Part shown: positions 35,643 through 45,067 of the stretch, piece after piece | Layout: every line of letters starts with the position of its first letter | Position numbering within the stretch: position 1 is the first letter of the stretch | From: Antarcticibacterium arcticum | GTDB taxonomy: Bacteria; Bacteroidota; Bacteroidia; Flavobacteriales; Flavobacteriaceae | Length of the DNA stretch: 64,000 nt | NCBI RefSeq assembly: GCF_007993795.1 | Contig: NZ_CP042476.1 | Location: 2,728,001 to 2,792,000, forward strand | Reading direction: 5' to 3' | Notes under the pieces: model-generated | What the model saw: only the letters and a program-made list of their open reading frames with translations | Databases searched by the model: none | Told to the model about the DNA's origin: nothing | Program-made: the position numbers and the translations under genes

Positions 35643-36266
35643 ATGTGCGAAGCTGAGCTTAAAAAGCGCTGGGAAATTCCTTATATATGGGGCAGAAAAC
35701 AACAGGACGAGTGGGATAAACTTTCCGGGTTTATTTATGAAATAAAAAAATGGGAGGTCCTGCTTGAAAAAGTGGAAGAAGTTTCTATCTCAAAAAAAAT
35801 CAACAGGCAGGAATTTCTAAATTATTGCAGCAACCGCTGGTATAATTTTATGAGCGCTATGGCGCTGGAAAAAATATTTTCAGATCACCCAGGGGTTGTT
35901 GCCGCTCACAATGAAAAAAACAGGCTTATTGATTTTTATATAAATGGAATTGGGTTTGATCTAAAGACAAGCGTCTTTCCGGCAAATTTTAAACCCGGAT
36001 TAATAACTGCCCAATCCAAACCTGAGGAATTGATAAAGTGGTTATATGAAAATCAAAGTAGCCAGCAAAGAAAACACCTGGAAAACAGGCTTTTTCTTAT
36101 AGTTTATGCAAAGAACGGGGAACACTGGAAGTTGAAAGCCGAGCTCACTTGGCTGGCAGAGCTTGTGAAAAATTATGTGCGGGGTTTTCAATCCAAAAAT
36201 CTTATTGAATTGGAATTACAACAGGGAGAAATTACTTTTTCTGATATAATATGGGCAGTTAAATGA
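35643..36266 (+). CDS. Putative PD-(D/E)xK nuclease, candidate type II restriction endonuclease
   Basis: A 207-residue cytoplasmic protein. Its core reads ALEKIF... RLI-D97-FYINGIGF-D106-L-K108, matching the PD-(D/E)xK nuclease pattern: acidic residue on one strand, then D-x-K on the next, with an upstream helix Glu. Its 3' end overlaps the start of a D12-class adenine methyltransferase by ATGA, the common layout of a type II restriction-modification pair. The frame opens seven codons earlier at a TTG overlapping DUF6427, but ATG 35643 is used here. I cannot identify the recognition site. Endonuclease activity is inferred from motif and context only. Confidence 0.65.
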   Translation: MCEAELKKRWEIPYIWGRKQQDEWDKLSGFIYEIKKWEVLLEKVEEVSISKKINRQEFLNYCSNRWYNFMSAMALEKIFSDHPGVVAAHNEKNRLIDFYINGIGFDLKTSVFPANFKPGLITAQSKPEELIKWLYENQSSQQRKHLENRLFLIVYAKNGEHWKLKAELTWLAELVKNYVRGFQSKNLIELELQQGEITFSDIIWAVK

Positions 36267-37261
36267 ATTATATCGGATCCAAACACAAGCTTTCAGAATT
36301 CATTAAGTCCAATGTAGCCAAGGTTGTGCCGGGAGATTTGAAAGATAGGATTTTCTGTGACCTTTTTGCGGGTACGGGAAGTGTGGGAAGGAACTTTAAA
36401 TCTTCAGTAAAAACCGTTATCGCAAATGATGTGGAATTTTACAGTTTTGTCTTGCTTCAAAATTATATTGGGAATTCCAAATCGCTGGATTTTGAACCGT
36501 GGCTTGAAAAATTGAATGCGCTTACTGGAATAAAAGGTTTTGTTTTTGAAAATTATTCTGAAGGAGGAAAGGCAGGCAGATTATATTTTTCTGAAGAAAA
36601 CGGGATGAAAACAGATGCCGCGAGAATACAGATAGAGAAGTGGAAAGATTCTGCAGAAATTAAAGAAGACCTTTACTACTTTTTGCTGGCCTCCCTAATT
36701 GAGAGTGCAGATAAAGTAGCTAATACCGCCTCGGTCTATGGTGCCTATCTCAAAAAAATAAAGACTTCAGCCTCAAAAAAACTTAATATAAGCCCGGCAA
36801 TCTTTGAAATTTCCGAAGAAGAACATCAGGTTTATAATAGGGACGCCAATGAACTGGTTAAGGAAATTGAAGGCGATATTTTGTATCTGGACCCTCCATA
36901 CAATGCCCGGCAGTACGGCGCGAATTATCATTTGTTGAATACTATTGCGAAATATGATACCTTTGTGCCGCGGGGGAAAACAGGTTTGAGAGACTATTAC
37001 CGCTCAGATTATTGCAGGACGGGAGAGGTGAAAGCATCTTTTGAAAGACTGTTGAAAAATGCAAATTTTCGCTACATTTTTTTAAGTTACAATAATGAAG
37101 GCATTATGCCCGCTGCCGGAATTAGGCAAATAATGGAACGCTATGGCAAATATGATCTTGAAACCACAAATTACCAGAGATTCAAGGCCGATAATGATAA
37201 AAACCGGAATCATAGCGCTGCCGCAACAACCGAATATTTACACATTTTAGAAAAAATATAA
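36263..37261 (+). CDS. D12-class N6-adenine DNA methyltransferase
   Basis: A 332-residue enzyme of the MethyltransfD12 family. Motif X is NYIGSKHKL at the N terminus, motif I is F35-A-G-T-G39 (SAM binding), and catalytic motif IV is D210-P-P-Y213 followed by NARQYGANYH. The order X-I-IV is that of alpha-class N6-adenine methyltransferases. A helical target-recognition region of about 120 residues lies between motifs I and IV. It transfers methyl to adenine in a specific DNA site. It is translationally coupled to the PD-(D/E)xK protein and lies 1 bp from DUF4254. Confidence 0.92.
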   Translation: MNYIGSKHKLSEFIKSNVAKVVPGDLKDRIFCDLFAGTGSVGRNFKSSVKTVIANDVEFYSFVLLQNYIGNSKSLDFEPWLEKLNALTGIKGFVFENYSEGGKAGRLYFSEENGMKTDAARIQIEKWKDSAEIKEDLYYFLLASLIESADKVANTASVYGAYLKKIKTSASKKLNISPAIFEISEEEHQVYNRDANELVKEIEGDILYLDPPYNARQYGANYHLLNTIAKYDTFVPRGKTGLRDYYRSDYCRTGEVKASFERLLKNANFRYIFLSYNNEGIMPAAGIRQIMERYGKYDLETTNYQRFKADNDKNRNHSAAATTEYLHILEKI

Positions 37262-37262
37262 T

Positions 37263-37868
37263 ATGTTCTCAGATAAAGCAAACAGAATATTTCAGGAAGT
37301 AATTGAAAAATATCATGAAGTAAATACTGTAGATCAATCCTTTACCAATCCCTACGATAGAGATAATGAGCTATTGGAGCATTTGCTATTCAGAAAATGC
37401 TGGATAGATACTGTTCAGTGGCATTATGAAGATATTATTCGCGACCCGAATATAGATCCTGTTGCCGCTTTAACACTAAAAAGACAAATTGATGCTTCCA
37501 ACCAGGATCGAACAGATACTGTTGAATATATAGACAGTTATTTCCTTGATAAATACAGGGAAGTAACCCCACGGGATAATGCTACCATCAATACTGAAAG
37601 TCCGGCCTGGGGAGTAGACCGCCTTTCAATTCTTGCATTAAAGATCTTTCATATGAATGAAGAGGCTACCCGTGAAGATGCATCCCAGGATCACAGATCC
37701 AAGTGCAATGAAAAGCTGAATGTTCTTTTGGAACAACGGACAGACCTTTCAAAAGCCATAGATCAACTTCTTGAAGATATTGAGAATGGCGATAAATATA
37801 TGAAAGTGTACAGGCAAATGAAGATGTACAATGATGATGAACTAAACCCCGTGCTTCGTAAAAAATAA
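37263..37868 (+). CDS. DUF4254 family protein
   Basis: A 201-residue, largely helical, charged cytoplasmic protein. The segments LLFRKCWIDTVQWHYEDIIRDP and SPAWGVDRLSILALKIFHMNEE are characteristic of DUF4254, a Bacteroidota family almost always encoded next to a family 9 glycosyltransferase, as here (4 bp to the GT9 start). No catalytic motif is evident. The context suggests a role in surface-glycan or LPS-core assembly, but the function is unknown. Confidence 0.88.
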   Translation: MFSDKANRIFQEVIEKYHEVNTVDQSFTNPYDRDNELLEHLLFRKCWIDTVQWHYEDIIRDPNIDPVAALTLKRQIDASNQDRTDTVEYIDSYFLDKYREVTPRDNATINTESPAWGVDRLSILALKIFHMNEEATREDASQDHRSKCNEKLNVLLEQRTDLSKAIDQLLEDIENGDKYMKVYRQMKMYNDDELNPVLRKK

Positions 37869-37872
37869 GACT

Positions 37873-38964
37873 ATGGCCTCACCACCCTCCAAACCGGAAA
37901 AGATCTCTTCCTCCAGGCGGGAGATAACCCGGAAGGAGGGGGAACATATTCTTGTGATTCGTTTTTCGGCGATGGGAGATGTTGCCATTTTGGCGCCGGT
38001 GTTGCAGGCTGTTACTGCATCCTATCCTTCCTTAAAAATAACAGTTCTCACCCGGGGTTTTTTTGCTCCTATTTTCAGGAATATTCCTAACGTTTGGGTT
38101 TACAATGCCGATCTTAAAGGCTTGCACAGCGGTATCAGGGGATTATGCCGCCTGGCCAGTGAAATGAGGGAACTCGAAGTATCCGCCGTTGCAGATGTGC
38201 ATGATGTATTAAGGACAAATGTCCTAAGATCTATTTTTTATTTATTCGGGATCCCGGTAAAGCAAATTGATAAAGGCAGGGCTGAGAAAAAAGCGCTTAC
38301 TGCTGAGAAAAATAAGGTATTTACACAACTGAAGCCTACCTTCCAACGTTATGCCGATGTTTTTGCCCAACTGGGTTATCCTGTAGATCTTAGCAAAGTC
38401 ACCTTTCACAACAAACAAAAACTTTCTCCCAGCATCTTGAAGATAACCGGCAGCGACCAAAAAAAATGGGTGGGGATAGCTCCTTTTGCCCAGCATAATT
38501 CCAAAGTGTATCCTATGGATCTCATGGAAGAGGTGATAGACCGGCTTGATGCACAACAAAATTTAAAAATATTTTTGTTTGGTGGGGGAGCAGCAGAGAT
38601 CGAAAAATTGGATTCACTGGCAGGAAGTTATGAAAATGTTACCTCCATTGCCGGGAAACTAAGTTTTGAGGAAGAACTCGATTTGATTTCCAATCTAGAT
38701 GTAATGCTTTCCATGGATAGCGGCAATGCTCACCTGGCAGCTTTATATGGAATTTCTGTTATCACGCTGTGGGGAGTTACCCATCCTTATGCAGGTTTTG
38801 CGGCATTTGGCCAGCCTGATGAAAATAATTTGCTCCCGGATCTTGAAAAATACCCTTCCGTTCCTACTTCTATATATGGGAATGTGGTGCCAAAGGGATA
38901 TGAAGATGTTATGCGTAGCATTCCGCCGGAAAGGGTGGTGCAAAAGGTTCTTGAAGTCCTTTAA
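37873..38964 (+). CDS. Family 9 glycosyltransferase (heptosyltransferase-like)
   Basis: A 363-residue GT-B protein. The N-terminal HILVIRFSAMGDVAILAPVLQAV and the C-terminal MLSMDSGNAHLAALYGISVITLWG segments are the donor-binding and acceptor motifs of ADP-heptose:LPS heptosyltransferases (GT9). The enzyme would act at the cytoplasmic face on LPS core or a related glycolipid. An extra basic N-terminal stretch of about 25 residues precedes the fold. It closes the DUF6427 operon and is followed by a strong terminator. Confidence 0.92.
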   Translation: MASPPSKPEKISSSRREITRKEGEHILVIRFSAMGDVAILAPVLQAVTASYPSLKITVLTRGFFAPIFRNIPNVWVYNADLKGLHSGIRGLCRLASEMRELEVSAVADVHDVLRTNVLRSIFYLFGIPVKQIDKGRAEKKALTAEKNKVFTQLKPTFQRYADVFAQLGYPVDLSKVTFHNKQKLSPSILKITGSDQKKWVGIAPFAQHNSKVYPMDLMEEVIDRLDAQQNLKIFLFGGGAAEIEKLDSLAGSYENVTSIAGKLSFEEELDLISNLDVMLSMDSGNAHLAALYGISVITLWGVTHPYAGFAAFGQPDENNLLPDLEKYPSVPTSIYGNVVPKGYEDVMRSIPPERVVQKVLEVL

Positions 38965-38992
38965 ATTATTTTAAACAAATTTTTTTCCTAAT

Positions 38993-39023
38993 AAAAAAGT
39001 CCCGGTGATTCCGGGACTTTTTT
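38993..39023. terminator. Bidirectional rho-independent terminator
   Basis: AAAAAAGTCCCGG and CCGGGACTTTTTT pair around a TGATT loop with A and T flanks. It separates GT9 from the convergent reductase gene. Confidence 0.92.
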
Positions 39024-39052
39024 ATATGGCTCGTGCTTGAAAGATAAGCACT

Positions 39053-40099
39053 TTATACATCATCATAATCAACCTTCAGGACAGGCGTTGTAGGCTGGGC
39101 CTGGCAGGTAAGGATCAAACCTTCTGCGATCTCGCTGTCTGTAAGGATCATATTCTTGCGCATTTCTGCTTTTCCTTCGGTGATCCTTGCTATACAACTA
39201 CTGCATATCCCTCCCTGGCAGGAATAAGGTACATCAATGTCATTATCAAGGGCAACCTCCAGAACGGTTTTTTTATTATCCATGGTGAAGCTGGATTCTT
39301 CATCATCAACAATAATAGTTAATTTTACCTCCCCATCTATTGCAGTTTCTACAGGGGCGGCGTCCTTGGTGGTGAAAAGTTCAAATAATATACTTTCCTC
39401 AGGAACCCCGTTGGATTTTAGGATCTCTGTAACAGCTTGTATCATTTCCTCGGGCCCGCAAAGGAAATATTTTTCAAAACCTGTTTCTTTAAACTTATTC
39501 TTAAGCACAAAATTTACTGTGCTGTTTTCGATCCTCCCAAATTGAGCATTTTCTTCCCTGGTGCGGCTGTATATGAATTCGATAAAAAGCCTTTCAGGAT
39601 GCTCAACCTGTAATTCCAGCAGTTCCTTAAAGAATATGGTTTCTTCAATAGACCTGTTTCCATAAACCAGCACAAAGGTGCTTTCGGGTTCACTGCTTAG
39701 AACCGTTTTAATAATTGAGAGTACCGGTGTGATTCCACTTCCCGCTGCAAAAGCCACATAATTCTGCGCTTTATTGCCAGGCTCAAAAATAAATTTCCCT
39801 TCCGGAGGATGAACCTCAAGAACATCTCCTGCTTTTAAAGAATTATTGGCGAGCACAGAAAATTTTCCGCCGGCAACTTCTTTAACTGTAACCTTAAATT
39901 CTCCAGAACCGGGGGAAGAGCATAAAGAATAAGCTCTTCTTACTTCCTCCCCGTCCAACTGGGTTTGAATGGTGATATATTGACCTGCTTTGTAACTGAA
40001 AATATCCCTGAGCTCTTCCGGGATGTCAAAAGATATACTCACTGCCTCGGGGGTTTCCCGTATTATTTGCTTTACCTTTAAAGCATAAAATTTATTCAT
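39053..40099 (-). CDS. Ferredoxin-NADP reductase/2Fe-2S protein (PaaE-like)
   Basis: A 348-residue flavin/iron-sulfur reductase. The FAD-binding domain (about 1-105) has RAYSLCSSP. The NAD domain (about 110-225) has AAGSGITPVLSI and FLCGPEEMI. The C-terminal plant-type ferredoxin domain (about 260-348) carries CQGGICSSC plus a later LTCQA cysteine for the 2Fe-2S cluster. This architecture matches PaaE of the phenylacetyl-CoA epoxidase and related Hcr-like reductases. No paaABCD genes are adjacent, so it may serve another oxygenase or desaturase. A promoter box lies 17 bp upstream. Confidence 0.9.
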   Translation of the reverse strand: MNKFYALKVKQIIRETPEAVSISFDIPEELRDIFSYKAGQYITIQTQLDGEEVRRAYSLCSSPGSGEFKVTVKEVAGGKFSVLANNSLKAGDVLEVHPPEGKFIFEPGNKAQNYVAFAAGSGITPVLSIIKTVLSSEPESTFVLVYGNRSIEETIFFKELLELQVEHPERLFIEFIYSRTREENAQFGRIENSTVNFVLKNKFKETGFEKYFLCGPEEMIQAVTEILKSNGVPEESILFELFTTKDAAPVETAIDGEVKLTIIVDDEESSFTMDNKKTVLEVALDNDIDVPYSCQGGICSSCIARITEGKAEMRKNMILTDSEIAEGLILTCQAQPTTPVLKVDYDDV

Positions 40100-40116
40100 C
40101 TTAATAGCTTTGTTTG

Positions 40117-40124
40117 CAAAAATA
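40117..40124 (-). promoter_or_regulatory. -7 box (TATTTTTG) of the ferredoxin reductase
   Basis: On the minus strand TATTTTTG matches TAnnTTTG, 17 bp before the ATG. Confidence 0.45.
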
Positions 40125-40191
40125 CAAAGATGAAGATTTTAAATCGTAACAAAATTGTAATTTTCCACACTTCTTTTAAAAACCGGAAACT

Positions 40192-41676
40192 ATGTTTAAG
40201 CGGTTGTTCACGCTGGAATGGAAAGCTTTTTTTCGATCGGCCAGTATAGGCAAAAGCATCGGATTAAAAATTCTAATGGTTTTCCTGGCATTATATTTCA
40301 TCACCCTTTTTTTATTAGCCGGGATTGGCCTCTATCCTTTAATAGAAAATTATATGCCCGGTCAAGACCCCTTGTTGGTGGTGAACCGCTATCTACTCTT
40401 GTGGTTTCTGGCAGAATTTGCGCTCAGGTTTTTTCTGCAAACTCTCCCGGTTCTGGACATTAAACCACTGCTTAATCTTCCCATAAAAAAAAGAAAGGTG
40501 GTGAATTTCGTTCTTTTTAAATCTATTTTGTCCTTTTTTAATTTTCTGCCATTATTGATCATTATTCCCTTCGGAATATTTAATATTTATAAGAATGTTC
40601 ATTCAGACTTCTCTGTTATTGCCTGGATGTTCGCAATGCTGGGTCTAACGCTTTGTGTAAATTTTGCAAATTTTATAATTAAAAAGAGATTTACTGATGA
40701 TCTTAAAGCTCTGCTGCCTGGCGTACTATTGGTAGTAGTACTTGGAATTCTCGATTATTTTAAGGTCTTTCAAATAAGTGTTCTGTTTGGAGACGGTATT
40801 GACCAAATTTTGGTCTATCCACTTCTTGCATTGGTGCCATTTGTACTTTTTTTGGGTTTGTTCTTTTGGAACCGCTATAATCTTGAAAGCAAATTTTATC
40901 TGGATGTAAGCCTGAGGGAAAAAGCTAAAAGCGCCAATACAAGGGAATTTTTATGGACCAAACGTTTTGGCGATCTTGCTCCTTATTTACAACAAGACTT
41001 GAAATTGATATGGAGAAATAAAAGGCCCAAAACGGCTGTTTACATGTCTATTCTTCTTTTGGGTTATGGCCTTTTATTTTATACGCAGGAGGTATACCTG
41101 GGGATGCCTGCCTCCTATGTGTTTGTAGGAATATTTATGACGGGTATTTTTATGATGAATTTTGGCCAGTTTATTCCAGCATGGGATGCAGGTTATTATC
41201 CGTTGATCATGTCTCAGGATATTCCTATTACAAAATATTTAAACGCAAAGGCCGGGTTGATCACTGTTAGTGTCGCCGCCCTGGCCATTCTTGCAACCCC
41301 TTATCTTTATTATGGATGGAAAATTTTTTTGATGAATATTGTTTGCGCTGTCTATAATATTGGCATTAATATTCCGCTATTGCTTTATGCGGGTTCCTTT
41401 AACCGAAAAAGGATAGATCTGGATAAAAGCCCTTTTATGAACTATCAGGGAACAGGCGTTGCGCAATGGCTTGTAGGAATACCTCTTATTATAATTCCTG
41501 TTTTTTTATTCTGGATCTTCAATAAATTTATTTCCTTTGAAAGCGGAGTTGCACTATTATTGGGGCTAGGTGTCATGGGACTTATTTTTAGGGCACATGC
41601 GATCTCTCTTATTGCCCAGGTTTACAAAAGGAAAAAATATGCAATGCTGGAAGGTTTTAAGCAACAAGGCGAATAA
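40192..41676 (+). CDS. DUF5687 ABC-transporter permease
   Basis: A 494-residue polytopic protein with about 11-12 transmembrane helices, beginning MFKRLFTLEWKAFFRS. This N terminus and size match DUF5687, a Bacteroidota family of ABC-2-type export permeases encoded beside a partner ATPase. That ATPase starts 11 bp downstream here. The transported substrate is not known. The segment PIKKRKVVNFVLFKS after helix 3 is the likely coupling region. Confidence 0.88.
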   Translation: MFKRLFTLEWKAFFRSASIGKSIGLKILMVFLALYFITLFLLAGIGLYPLIENYMPGQDPLLVVNRYLLLWFLAEFALRFFLQTLPVLDIKPLLNLPIKKRKVVNFVLFKSILSFFNFLPLLIIIPFGIFNIYKNVHSDFSVIAWMFAMLGLTLCVNFANFIIKKRFTDDLKALLPGVLLVVVLGILDYFKVFQISVLFGDGIDQILVYPLLALVPFVLFLGLFFWNRYNLESKFYLDVSLREKAKSANTREFLWTKRFGDLAPYLQQDLKLIWRNKRPKTAVYMSILLLGYGLLFYTQEVYLGMPASYVFVGIFMTGIFMMNFGQFIPAWDAGYYPLIMSQDIPITKYLNAKAGLITVSVAALAILATPYLYYGWKIFLMNIVCAVYNIGINIPLLLYAGSFNRKRIDLDKSPFMNYQGTGVAQWLVGIPLIIIPVFLFWIFNKFISFESGVALLLGLGVMGLIFRAHAISLIAQVYKRKKYAMLEGFKQQGE

Positions 41677-41687
41677 AACAATACTTA

Positions 41688-42401
41688 ATGATCACCGTAA
41701 GCAATATTTCAAAAATATATAGTGGTACAACCGTACTAAAAATTGATCATCTGGAAATTCCTGCCGGGCAGAGTTTTGGATTGGTGGGAAATAACGGGGC
41801 AGGAAAAACAACATTTTTTAGCCTGTTGCTTGATCTTATTCAGCCTTCTGCGGGAAGCATTTTTAACCATGAAATTACGGTGAGCGAAAGCGAAGAGTGG
41901 AAATCCTTTACATCTTCCTTTATTGATGAAAGCTTTTTAATTGGATACCTCACTCCCGAGGAATATTTTTATTTCATTGGGGAAATAAGAAAACAGAACA
42001 AAGCCGATGTTGATAAACTCCTCGCCGGTTTTGAGGATTTTTTTAATGGAGAGATCACTGGAAAACGCAAATATTTGAGGGACCTTTCTAAAGGGAACCA
42101 GAAAAAGGTAGGCATCGTAGCAGCATTTATTGGAGATCCTAAAGTGGTGATCTTAGATGAACCCTTTGCCAATCTTGACCCAACCACCCAGATAAGGCTT
42201 AAAAAGATAATTAAAGAAATGGCTGAAGATAAGGATACCACGTTTTTAATTTCCAGCCACGATCTCATACACGTTACTGAAGTTTGTGAGCGTATTGTGG
42301 TGCTGGACAAAGGATTAATAGTAAAGGATCTTAATACTTCAGGAGCCACCCTGCAGGAACTGGAGTCCTATTTCTCCGGAGATCAACGGGTAGAGATCTA
42401 A
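41688..42401 (+). CDS. ABC transporter ATP-binding protein
   Basis: A 237-residue nucleotide-binding domain with all ABC motifs: Walker A GNNGAGKTT (about residues 34-42), signature LSKGNQKKVG, Walker B VVILDEPFANLD and the switch histidine SSHD. It powers the DUF5687 permease encoded 11 bp upstream, forming a two-gene ABC exporter. The YLTPEEYFYFIGEI Q-loop region is typical of the ABC-2 (CcmA/DrrA) type. About 100 bp separates it from sprE. Confidence 0.95.
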   Translation: MITVSNISKIYSGTTVLKIDHLEIPAGQSFGLVGNNGAGKTTFFSLLLDLIQPSAGSIFNHEITVSESEEWKSFTSSFIDESFLIGYLTPEEYFYFIGEIRKQNKADVDKLLAGFEDFFNGEITGKRKYLRDLSKGNQKKVGIVAAFIGDPKVVILDEPFANLDPTTQIRLKKIIKEMAEDKDTTFLISSHDLIHVTEVCERIVVLDKGLIVKDLNTSGATLQELESYFSGDQRVEI

Positions 42402-42507
42402 GCTTTTAAAATCCAGAAGGATTTCTGAATGCCCGCATTGAAAAAAGAAACGTATTTTAGCATACTAAAACAGGCCATGAACAGTTATTTATTATATCAG
42501 GAACGTA

Positions 42508-45066
42508 TTGATTTTGAATAGATTTACCTTTGGTATTGTATGTTTGGTATTGGCAATTGGTCTTTCGGGGTGCTCCCGAAAAAAAGACAAATTCATCAAC
42601 AGGAACTACCATGCCGTAACTACAGAGTTTAATACCTTATACAACGGGGATCTGGCGCTTGACCTGGGAAAGAAACAAATTGCCGATACCTATCAGGAAA
42701 ATTTCTGGGAGATCCTGCCTGTAGAAAGAATGCAGGTTTCTGAAGAAATTGCTCTTCCGGGCACCATAAGAAATGAAAATTTCAAGATTGCAGAGGAGAA
42801 AGCCACCAAGGCTATTCAAAGACATTCCATGCTTATTCAGGGAACCGAAAAGAATCCGCAGATAGATGAGGCATATTTACTACTAGGAAAGGCCCGGTAT
42901 TATGATCAAAGATTTATTCCCGCCCTGGAATCCTTTAATTATATCCTGCATAAATATCCCAAGAGCAATACCATAAATCACGCCCGTATCTGGAGGGAAA
43001 AAACCAATCTTAGGCTTGAGAATGATAAGCTTGCCATTAAAAACCTCAAAAGGTTAATTGCAGGCGGGAATATGAAAGATCAGGACATGGCCGATGCTCA
43101 TGCAACCCTGGCCCAGGCCTATATAAATACAGGTTCACTGTATAGTGCTGTTGCTCCCATAAAAGTAGCAGCATATTACACTAAGGAGCATGAGGAAAAG
43201 GGGCGCTATAGTTATATTGAAGGCCAGTTGTATAATGTGCTTCAAAAGCGGGACAGCGCATCCCTGGCCTTTGACAGGGTAATTGAACTTAACCGGAAAA
43301 TCCCACGGGAGTATTTGGTTAATGCCCAGTTAGAGAAAGCCAGGAATTTTAATTATGTTAATGGTGATGCCCCCGCTTTATTGGCATGGCTGGAAGAAAT
43401 AGAAAACAACAGAGAAAATCGCCCGTTTCTGGATAAGATATATTTTCAAAAGGCCGAATATTTTCATCACCTGGATTCTGTAGACCGTGCTATAGAATTT
43501 TACAATCAATCCCTGCGGGCACAAACATCAGATAATTTTCTTCGATCTGTCAACTACGAAACCCTTGGTAACATTTATTTCGACAACTCCCAATACAGGA
43601 TCGCGGGAGCTTATTATGACAGCACATTAACTTACATCCCAACTACAACCCGGGATTATTTTGTGATCAAAAGGAAGCGGGACAATTTACAAGAGGTTAT
43701 TCAATACGAAGAGATCGTTGAAAAGAATGACAGTATTCTCCGGTTTGTTGCTATGAACGAGGAGGAAAGACTTAATTACTTTACCAGTTATACAAATGAT
43801 CTCAAAGCATCAGCGGTATTACGGGCAAAAACCGGTGAAATAGCTGAAACTCCTGCTATTTTGCCTGAAAGAAGAATTCCCGGGGCACCGCCTTCCCTTG
43901 GGGGACCCAATTTAAGAACTACTTTTTATTTTTATAATCCCGGTCGCGTTGCCGGTGGAATGTCAGACTTTTTGAGGATCTGGGGCCCTCGTGAACTTAA
44001 GGATAACTGGCGAACAGATCCCGGAGGACTCATTTCCCGAAGTCCCGAGGAGCTGGATGAGGTTTCTGAATTGATAATTGCCAATAATCCCCAATTCAAT
44101 CCACGCACCTATATAGATCAGATCCCCACAAATCAGGGAATTATAGACAGCCTTGCTGCCCAACGGGATAATTCCTATTTCAGGCTGGGATTGATCTACA
44201 AGGAAAAATTTGGAGAGAATGAACTTGCTGCACAAAGATTAAGGTCAATGCTGGATTATACCAGGGAAGAAAGGCTGGTGGTTCCGGGGAACTATTACCT
44301 GTATCAAATTTACAATGCAACGGGAAATAATGCAGAAGCTGATAGATATAAGCAAACCGTGCTGAGAGATTATCCGAACTCCCGGTATGCTGCAAGTATA
44401 AATAATCCCGGTTTGGCAGTCGAATTGGAAAACACCGCGGAAGACAGATACAACGAGCTTTATCGACTTTTTGAGCAGGGAGAGTATGTTGAGGTTCTTA
44501 GAAGAGGTGAGATATTAATGCAGGAATTTCAAAATGATGAACTGCTGCCAAAAATTGAGTTGTTAAATGCCAACGCCACAGGACGATTGTATGGATTTGA
44601 AGCATATAAAGAGGCATTGAACTATATCGCGGTAAACTATCCGCAAACTGAGGAGGGCCAAAAGGCTTTGGCGTTAACCAATACAACCTTACCGCAACTT
44701 CAAAATAAGGAATTCAAAATACAGGAACCCCAAACCAATATTAAATTACTATATAGATTTAATCCTGAAGAAAGAGAACAGGCACTTGTAGTAAAGGAAA
44801 AAACAGAAAATGCTTTTAAGGAAATGGAATATAGAAAATATTCTGTTTCAATAGACGTTTATAATCCTGACACGATTTTTGTTGTCATCCATGGTATTGA
44901 AAGCACCGAACGTGCTAAAGGCCTTACGGAAATGTTTCAGATCAATAAAAAATACACCATAAACAGGGAGCCCATAGTAATCTCATCAGAAAATTACCGG
45001 GTAGTCCAGTTACATAAAAATATTGAGGCCTATAAAGACCTTGTTTCAAACCCCAATCCACAATAA
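42508..45066 (+). CDS. sprE: Type IX secretion/gliding lipoprotein SprE (PorW-like)
   Basis: An 852-residue TPR lipoprotein. It has a signal peptide with lipobox LSGC (Cys near residue 22) and then the RNYHAVTTEFNTLYNGDLA segment that I recognise from SprE/PorW. A long array of TPR-like helical repeats (about 80-780) and a small alpha/beta C-terminal domain follow. SprE/PorW is required for type IX secretion and gliding in Flavobacterium and Porphyromonas, where it links components of the periplasmic machinery. The start is TTG 42508; no in-frame ATG lies nearby. Bactofilin begins one base after its stop. Confidence 0.85.
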   Translation: MILNRFTFGIVCLVLAIGLSGCSRKKDKFINRNYHAVTTEFNTLYNGDLALDLGKKQIADTYQENFWEILPVERMQVSEEIALPGTIRNENFKIAEEKATKAIQRHSMLIQGTEKNPQIDEAYLLLGKARYYDQRFIPALESFNYILHKYPKSNTINHARIWREKTNLRLENDKLAIKNLKRLIAGGNMKDQDMADAHATLAQAYINTGSLYSAVAPIKVAAYYTKEHEEKGRYSYIEGQLYNVLQKRDSASLAFDRVIELNRKIPREYLVNAQLEKARNFNYVNGDAPALLAWLEEIENNRENRPFLDKIYFQKAEYFHHLDSVDRAIEFYNQSLRAQTSDNFLRSVNYETLGNIYFDNSQYRIAGAYYDSTLTYIPTTTRDYFVIKRKRDNLQEVIQYEEIVEKNDSILRFVAMNEEERLNYFTSYTNDLKASAVLRAKTGEIAETPAILPERRIPGAPPSLGGPNLRTTFYFYNPGRVAGGMSDFLRIWGPRELKDNWRTDPGGLISRSPEELDEVSELIIANNPQFNPRTYIDQIPTNQGIIDSLAAQRDNSYFRLGLIYKEKFGENELAAQRLRSMLDYTREERLVVPGNYYLYQIYNATGNNAEADRYKQTVLRDYPNSRYAASINNPGLAVELENTAEDRYNELYRLFEQGEYVEVLRRGEILMQEFQNDELLPKIELLNANATGRLYGFEAYKEALNYIAVNYPQTEEGQKALALTNTTLPQLQNKEFKIQEPQTNIKLLYRFNPEEREQALVVKEKTENAFKEMEYRKYSVSIDVYNPDTIFVVIHGIESTERAKGLTEMFQINKKYTINREPIVISSENYRVVQLHKNIEAYKDLVSNPNPQ

Positions 45067-45067
45067 A

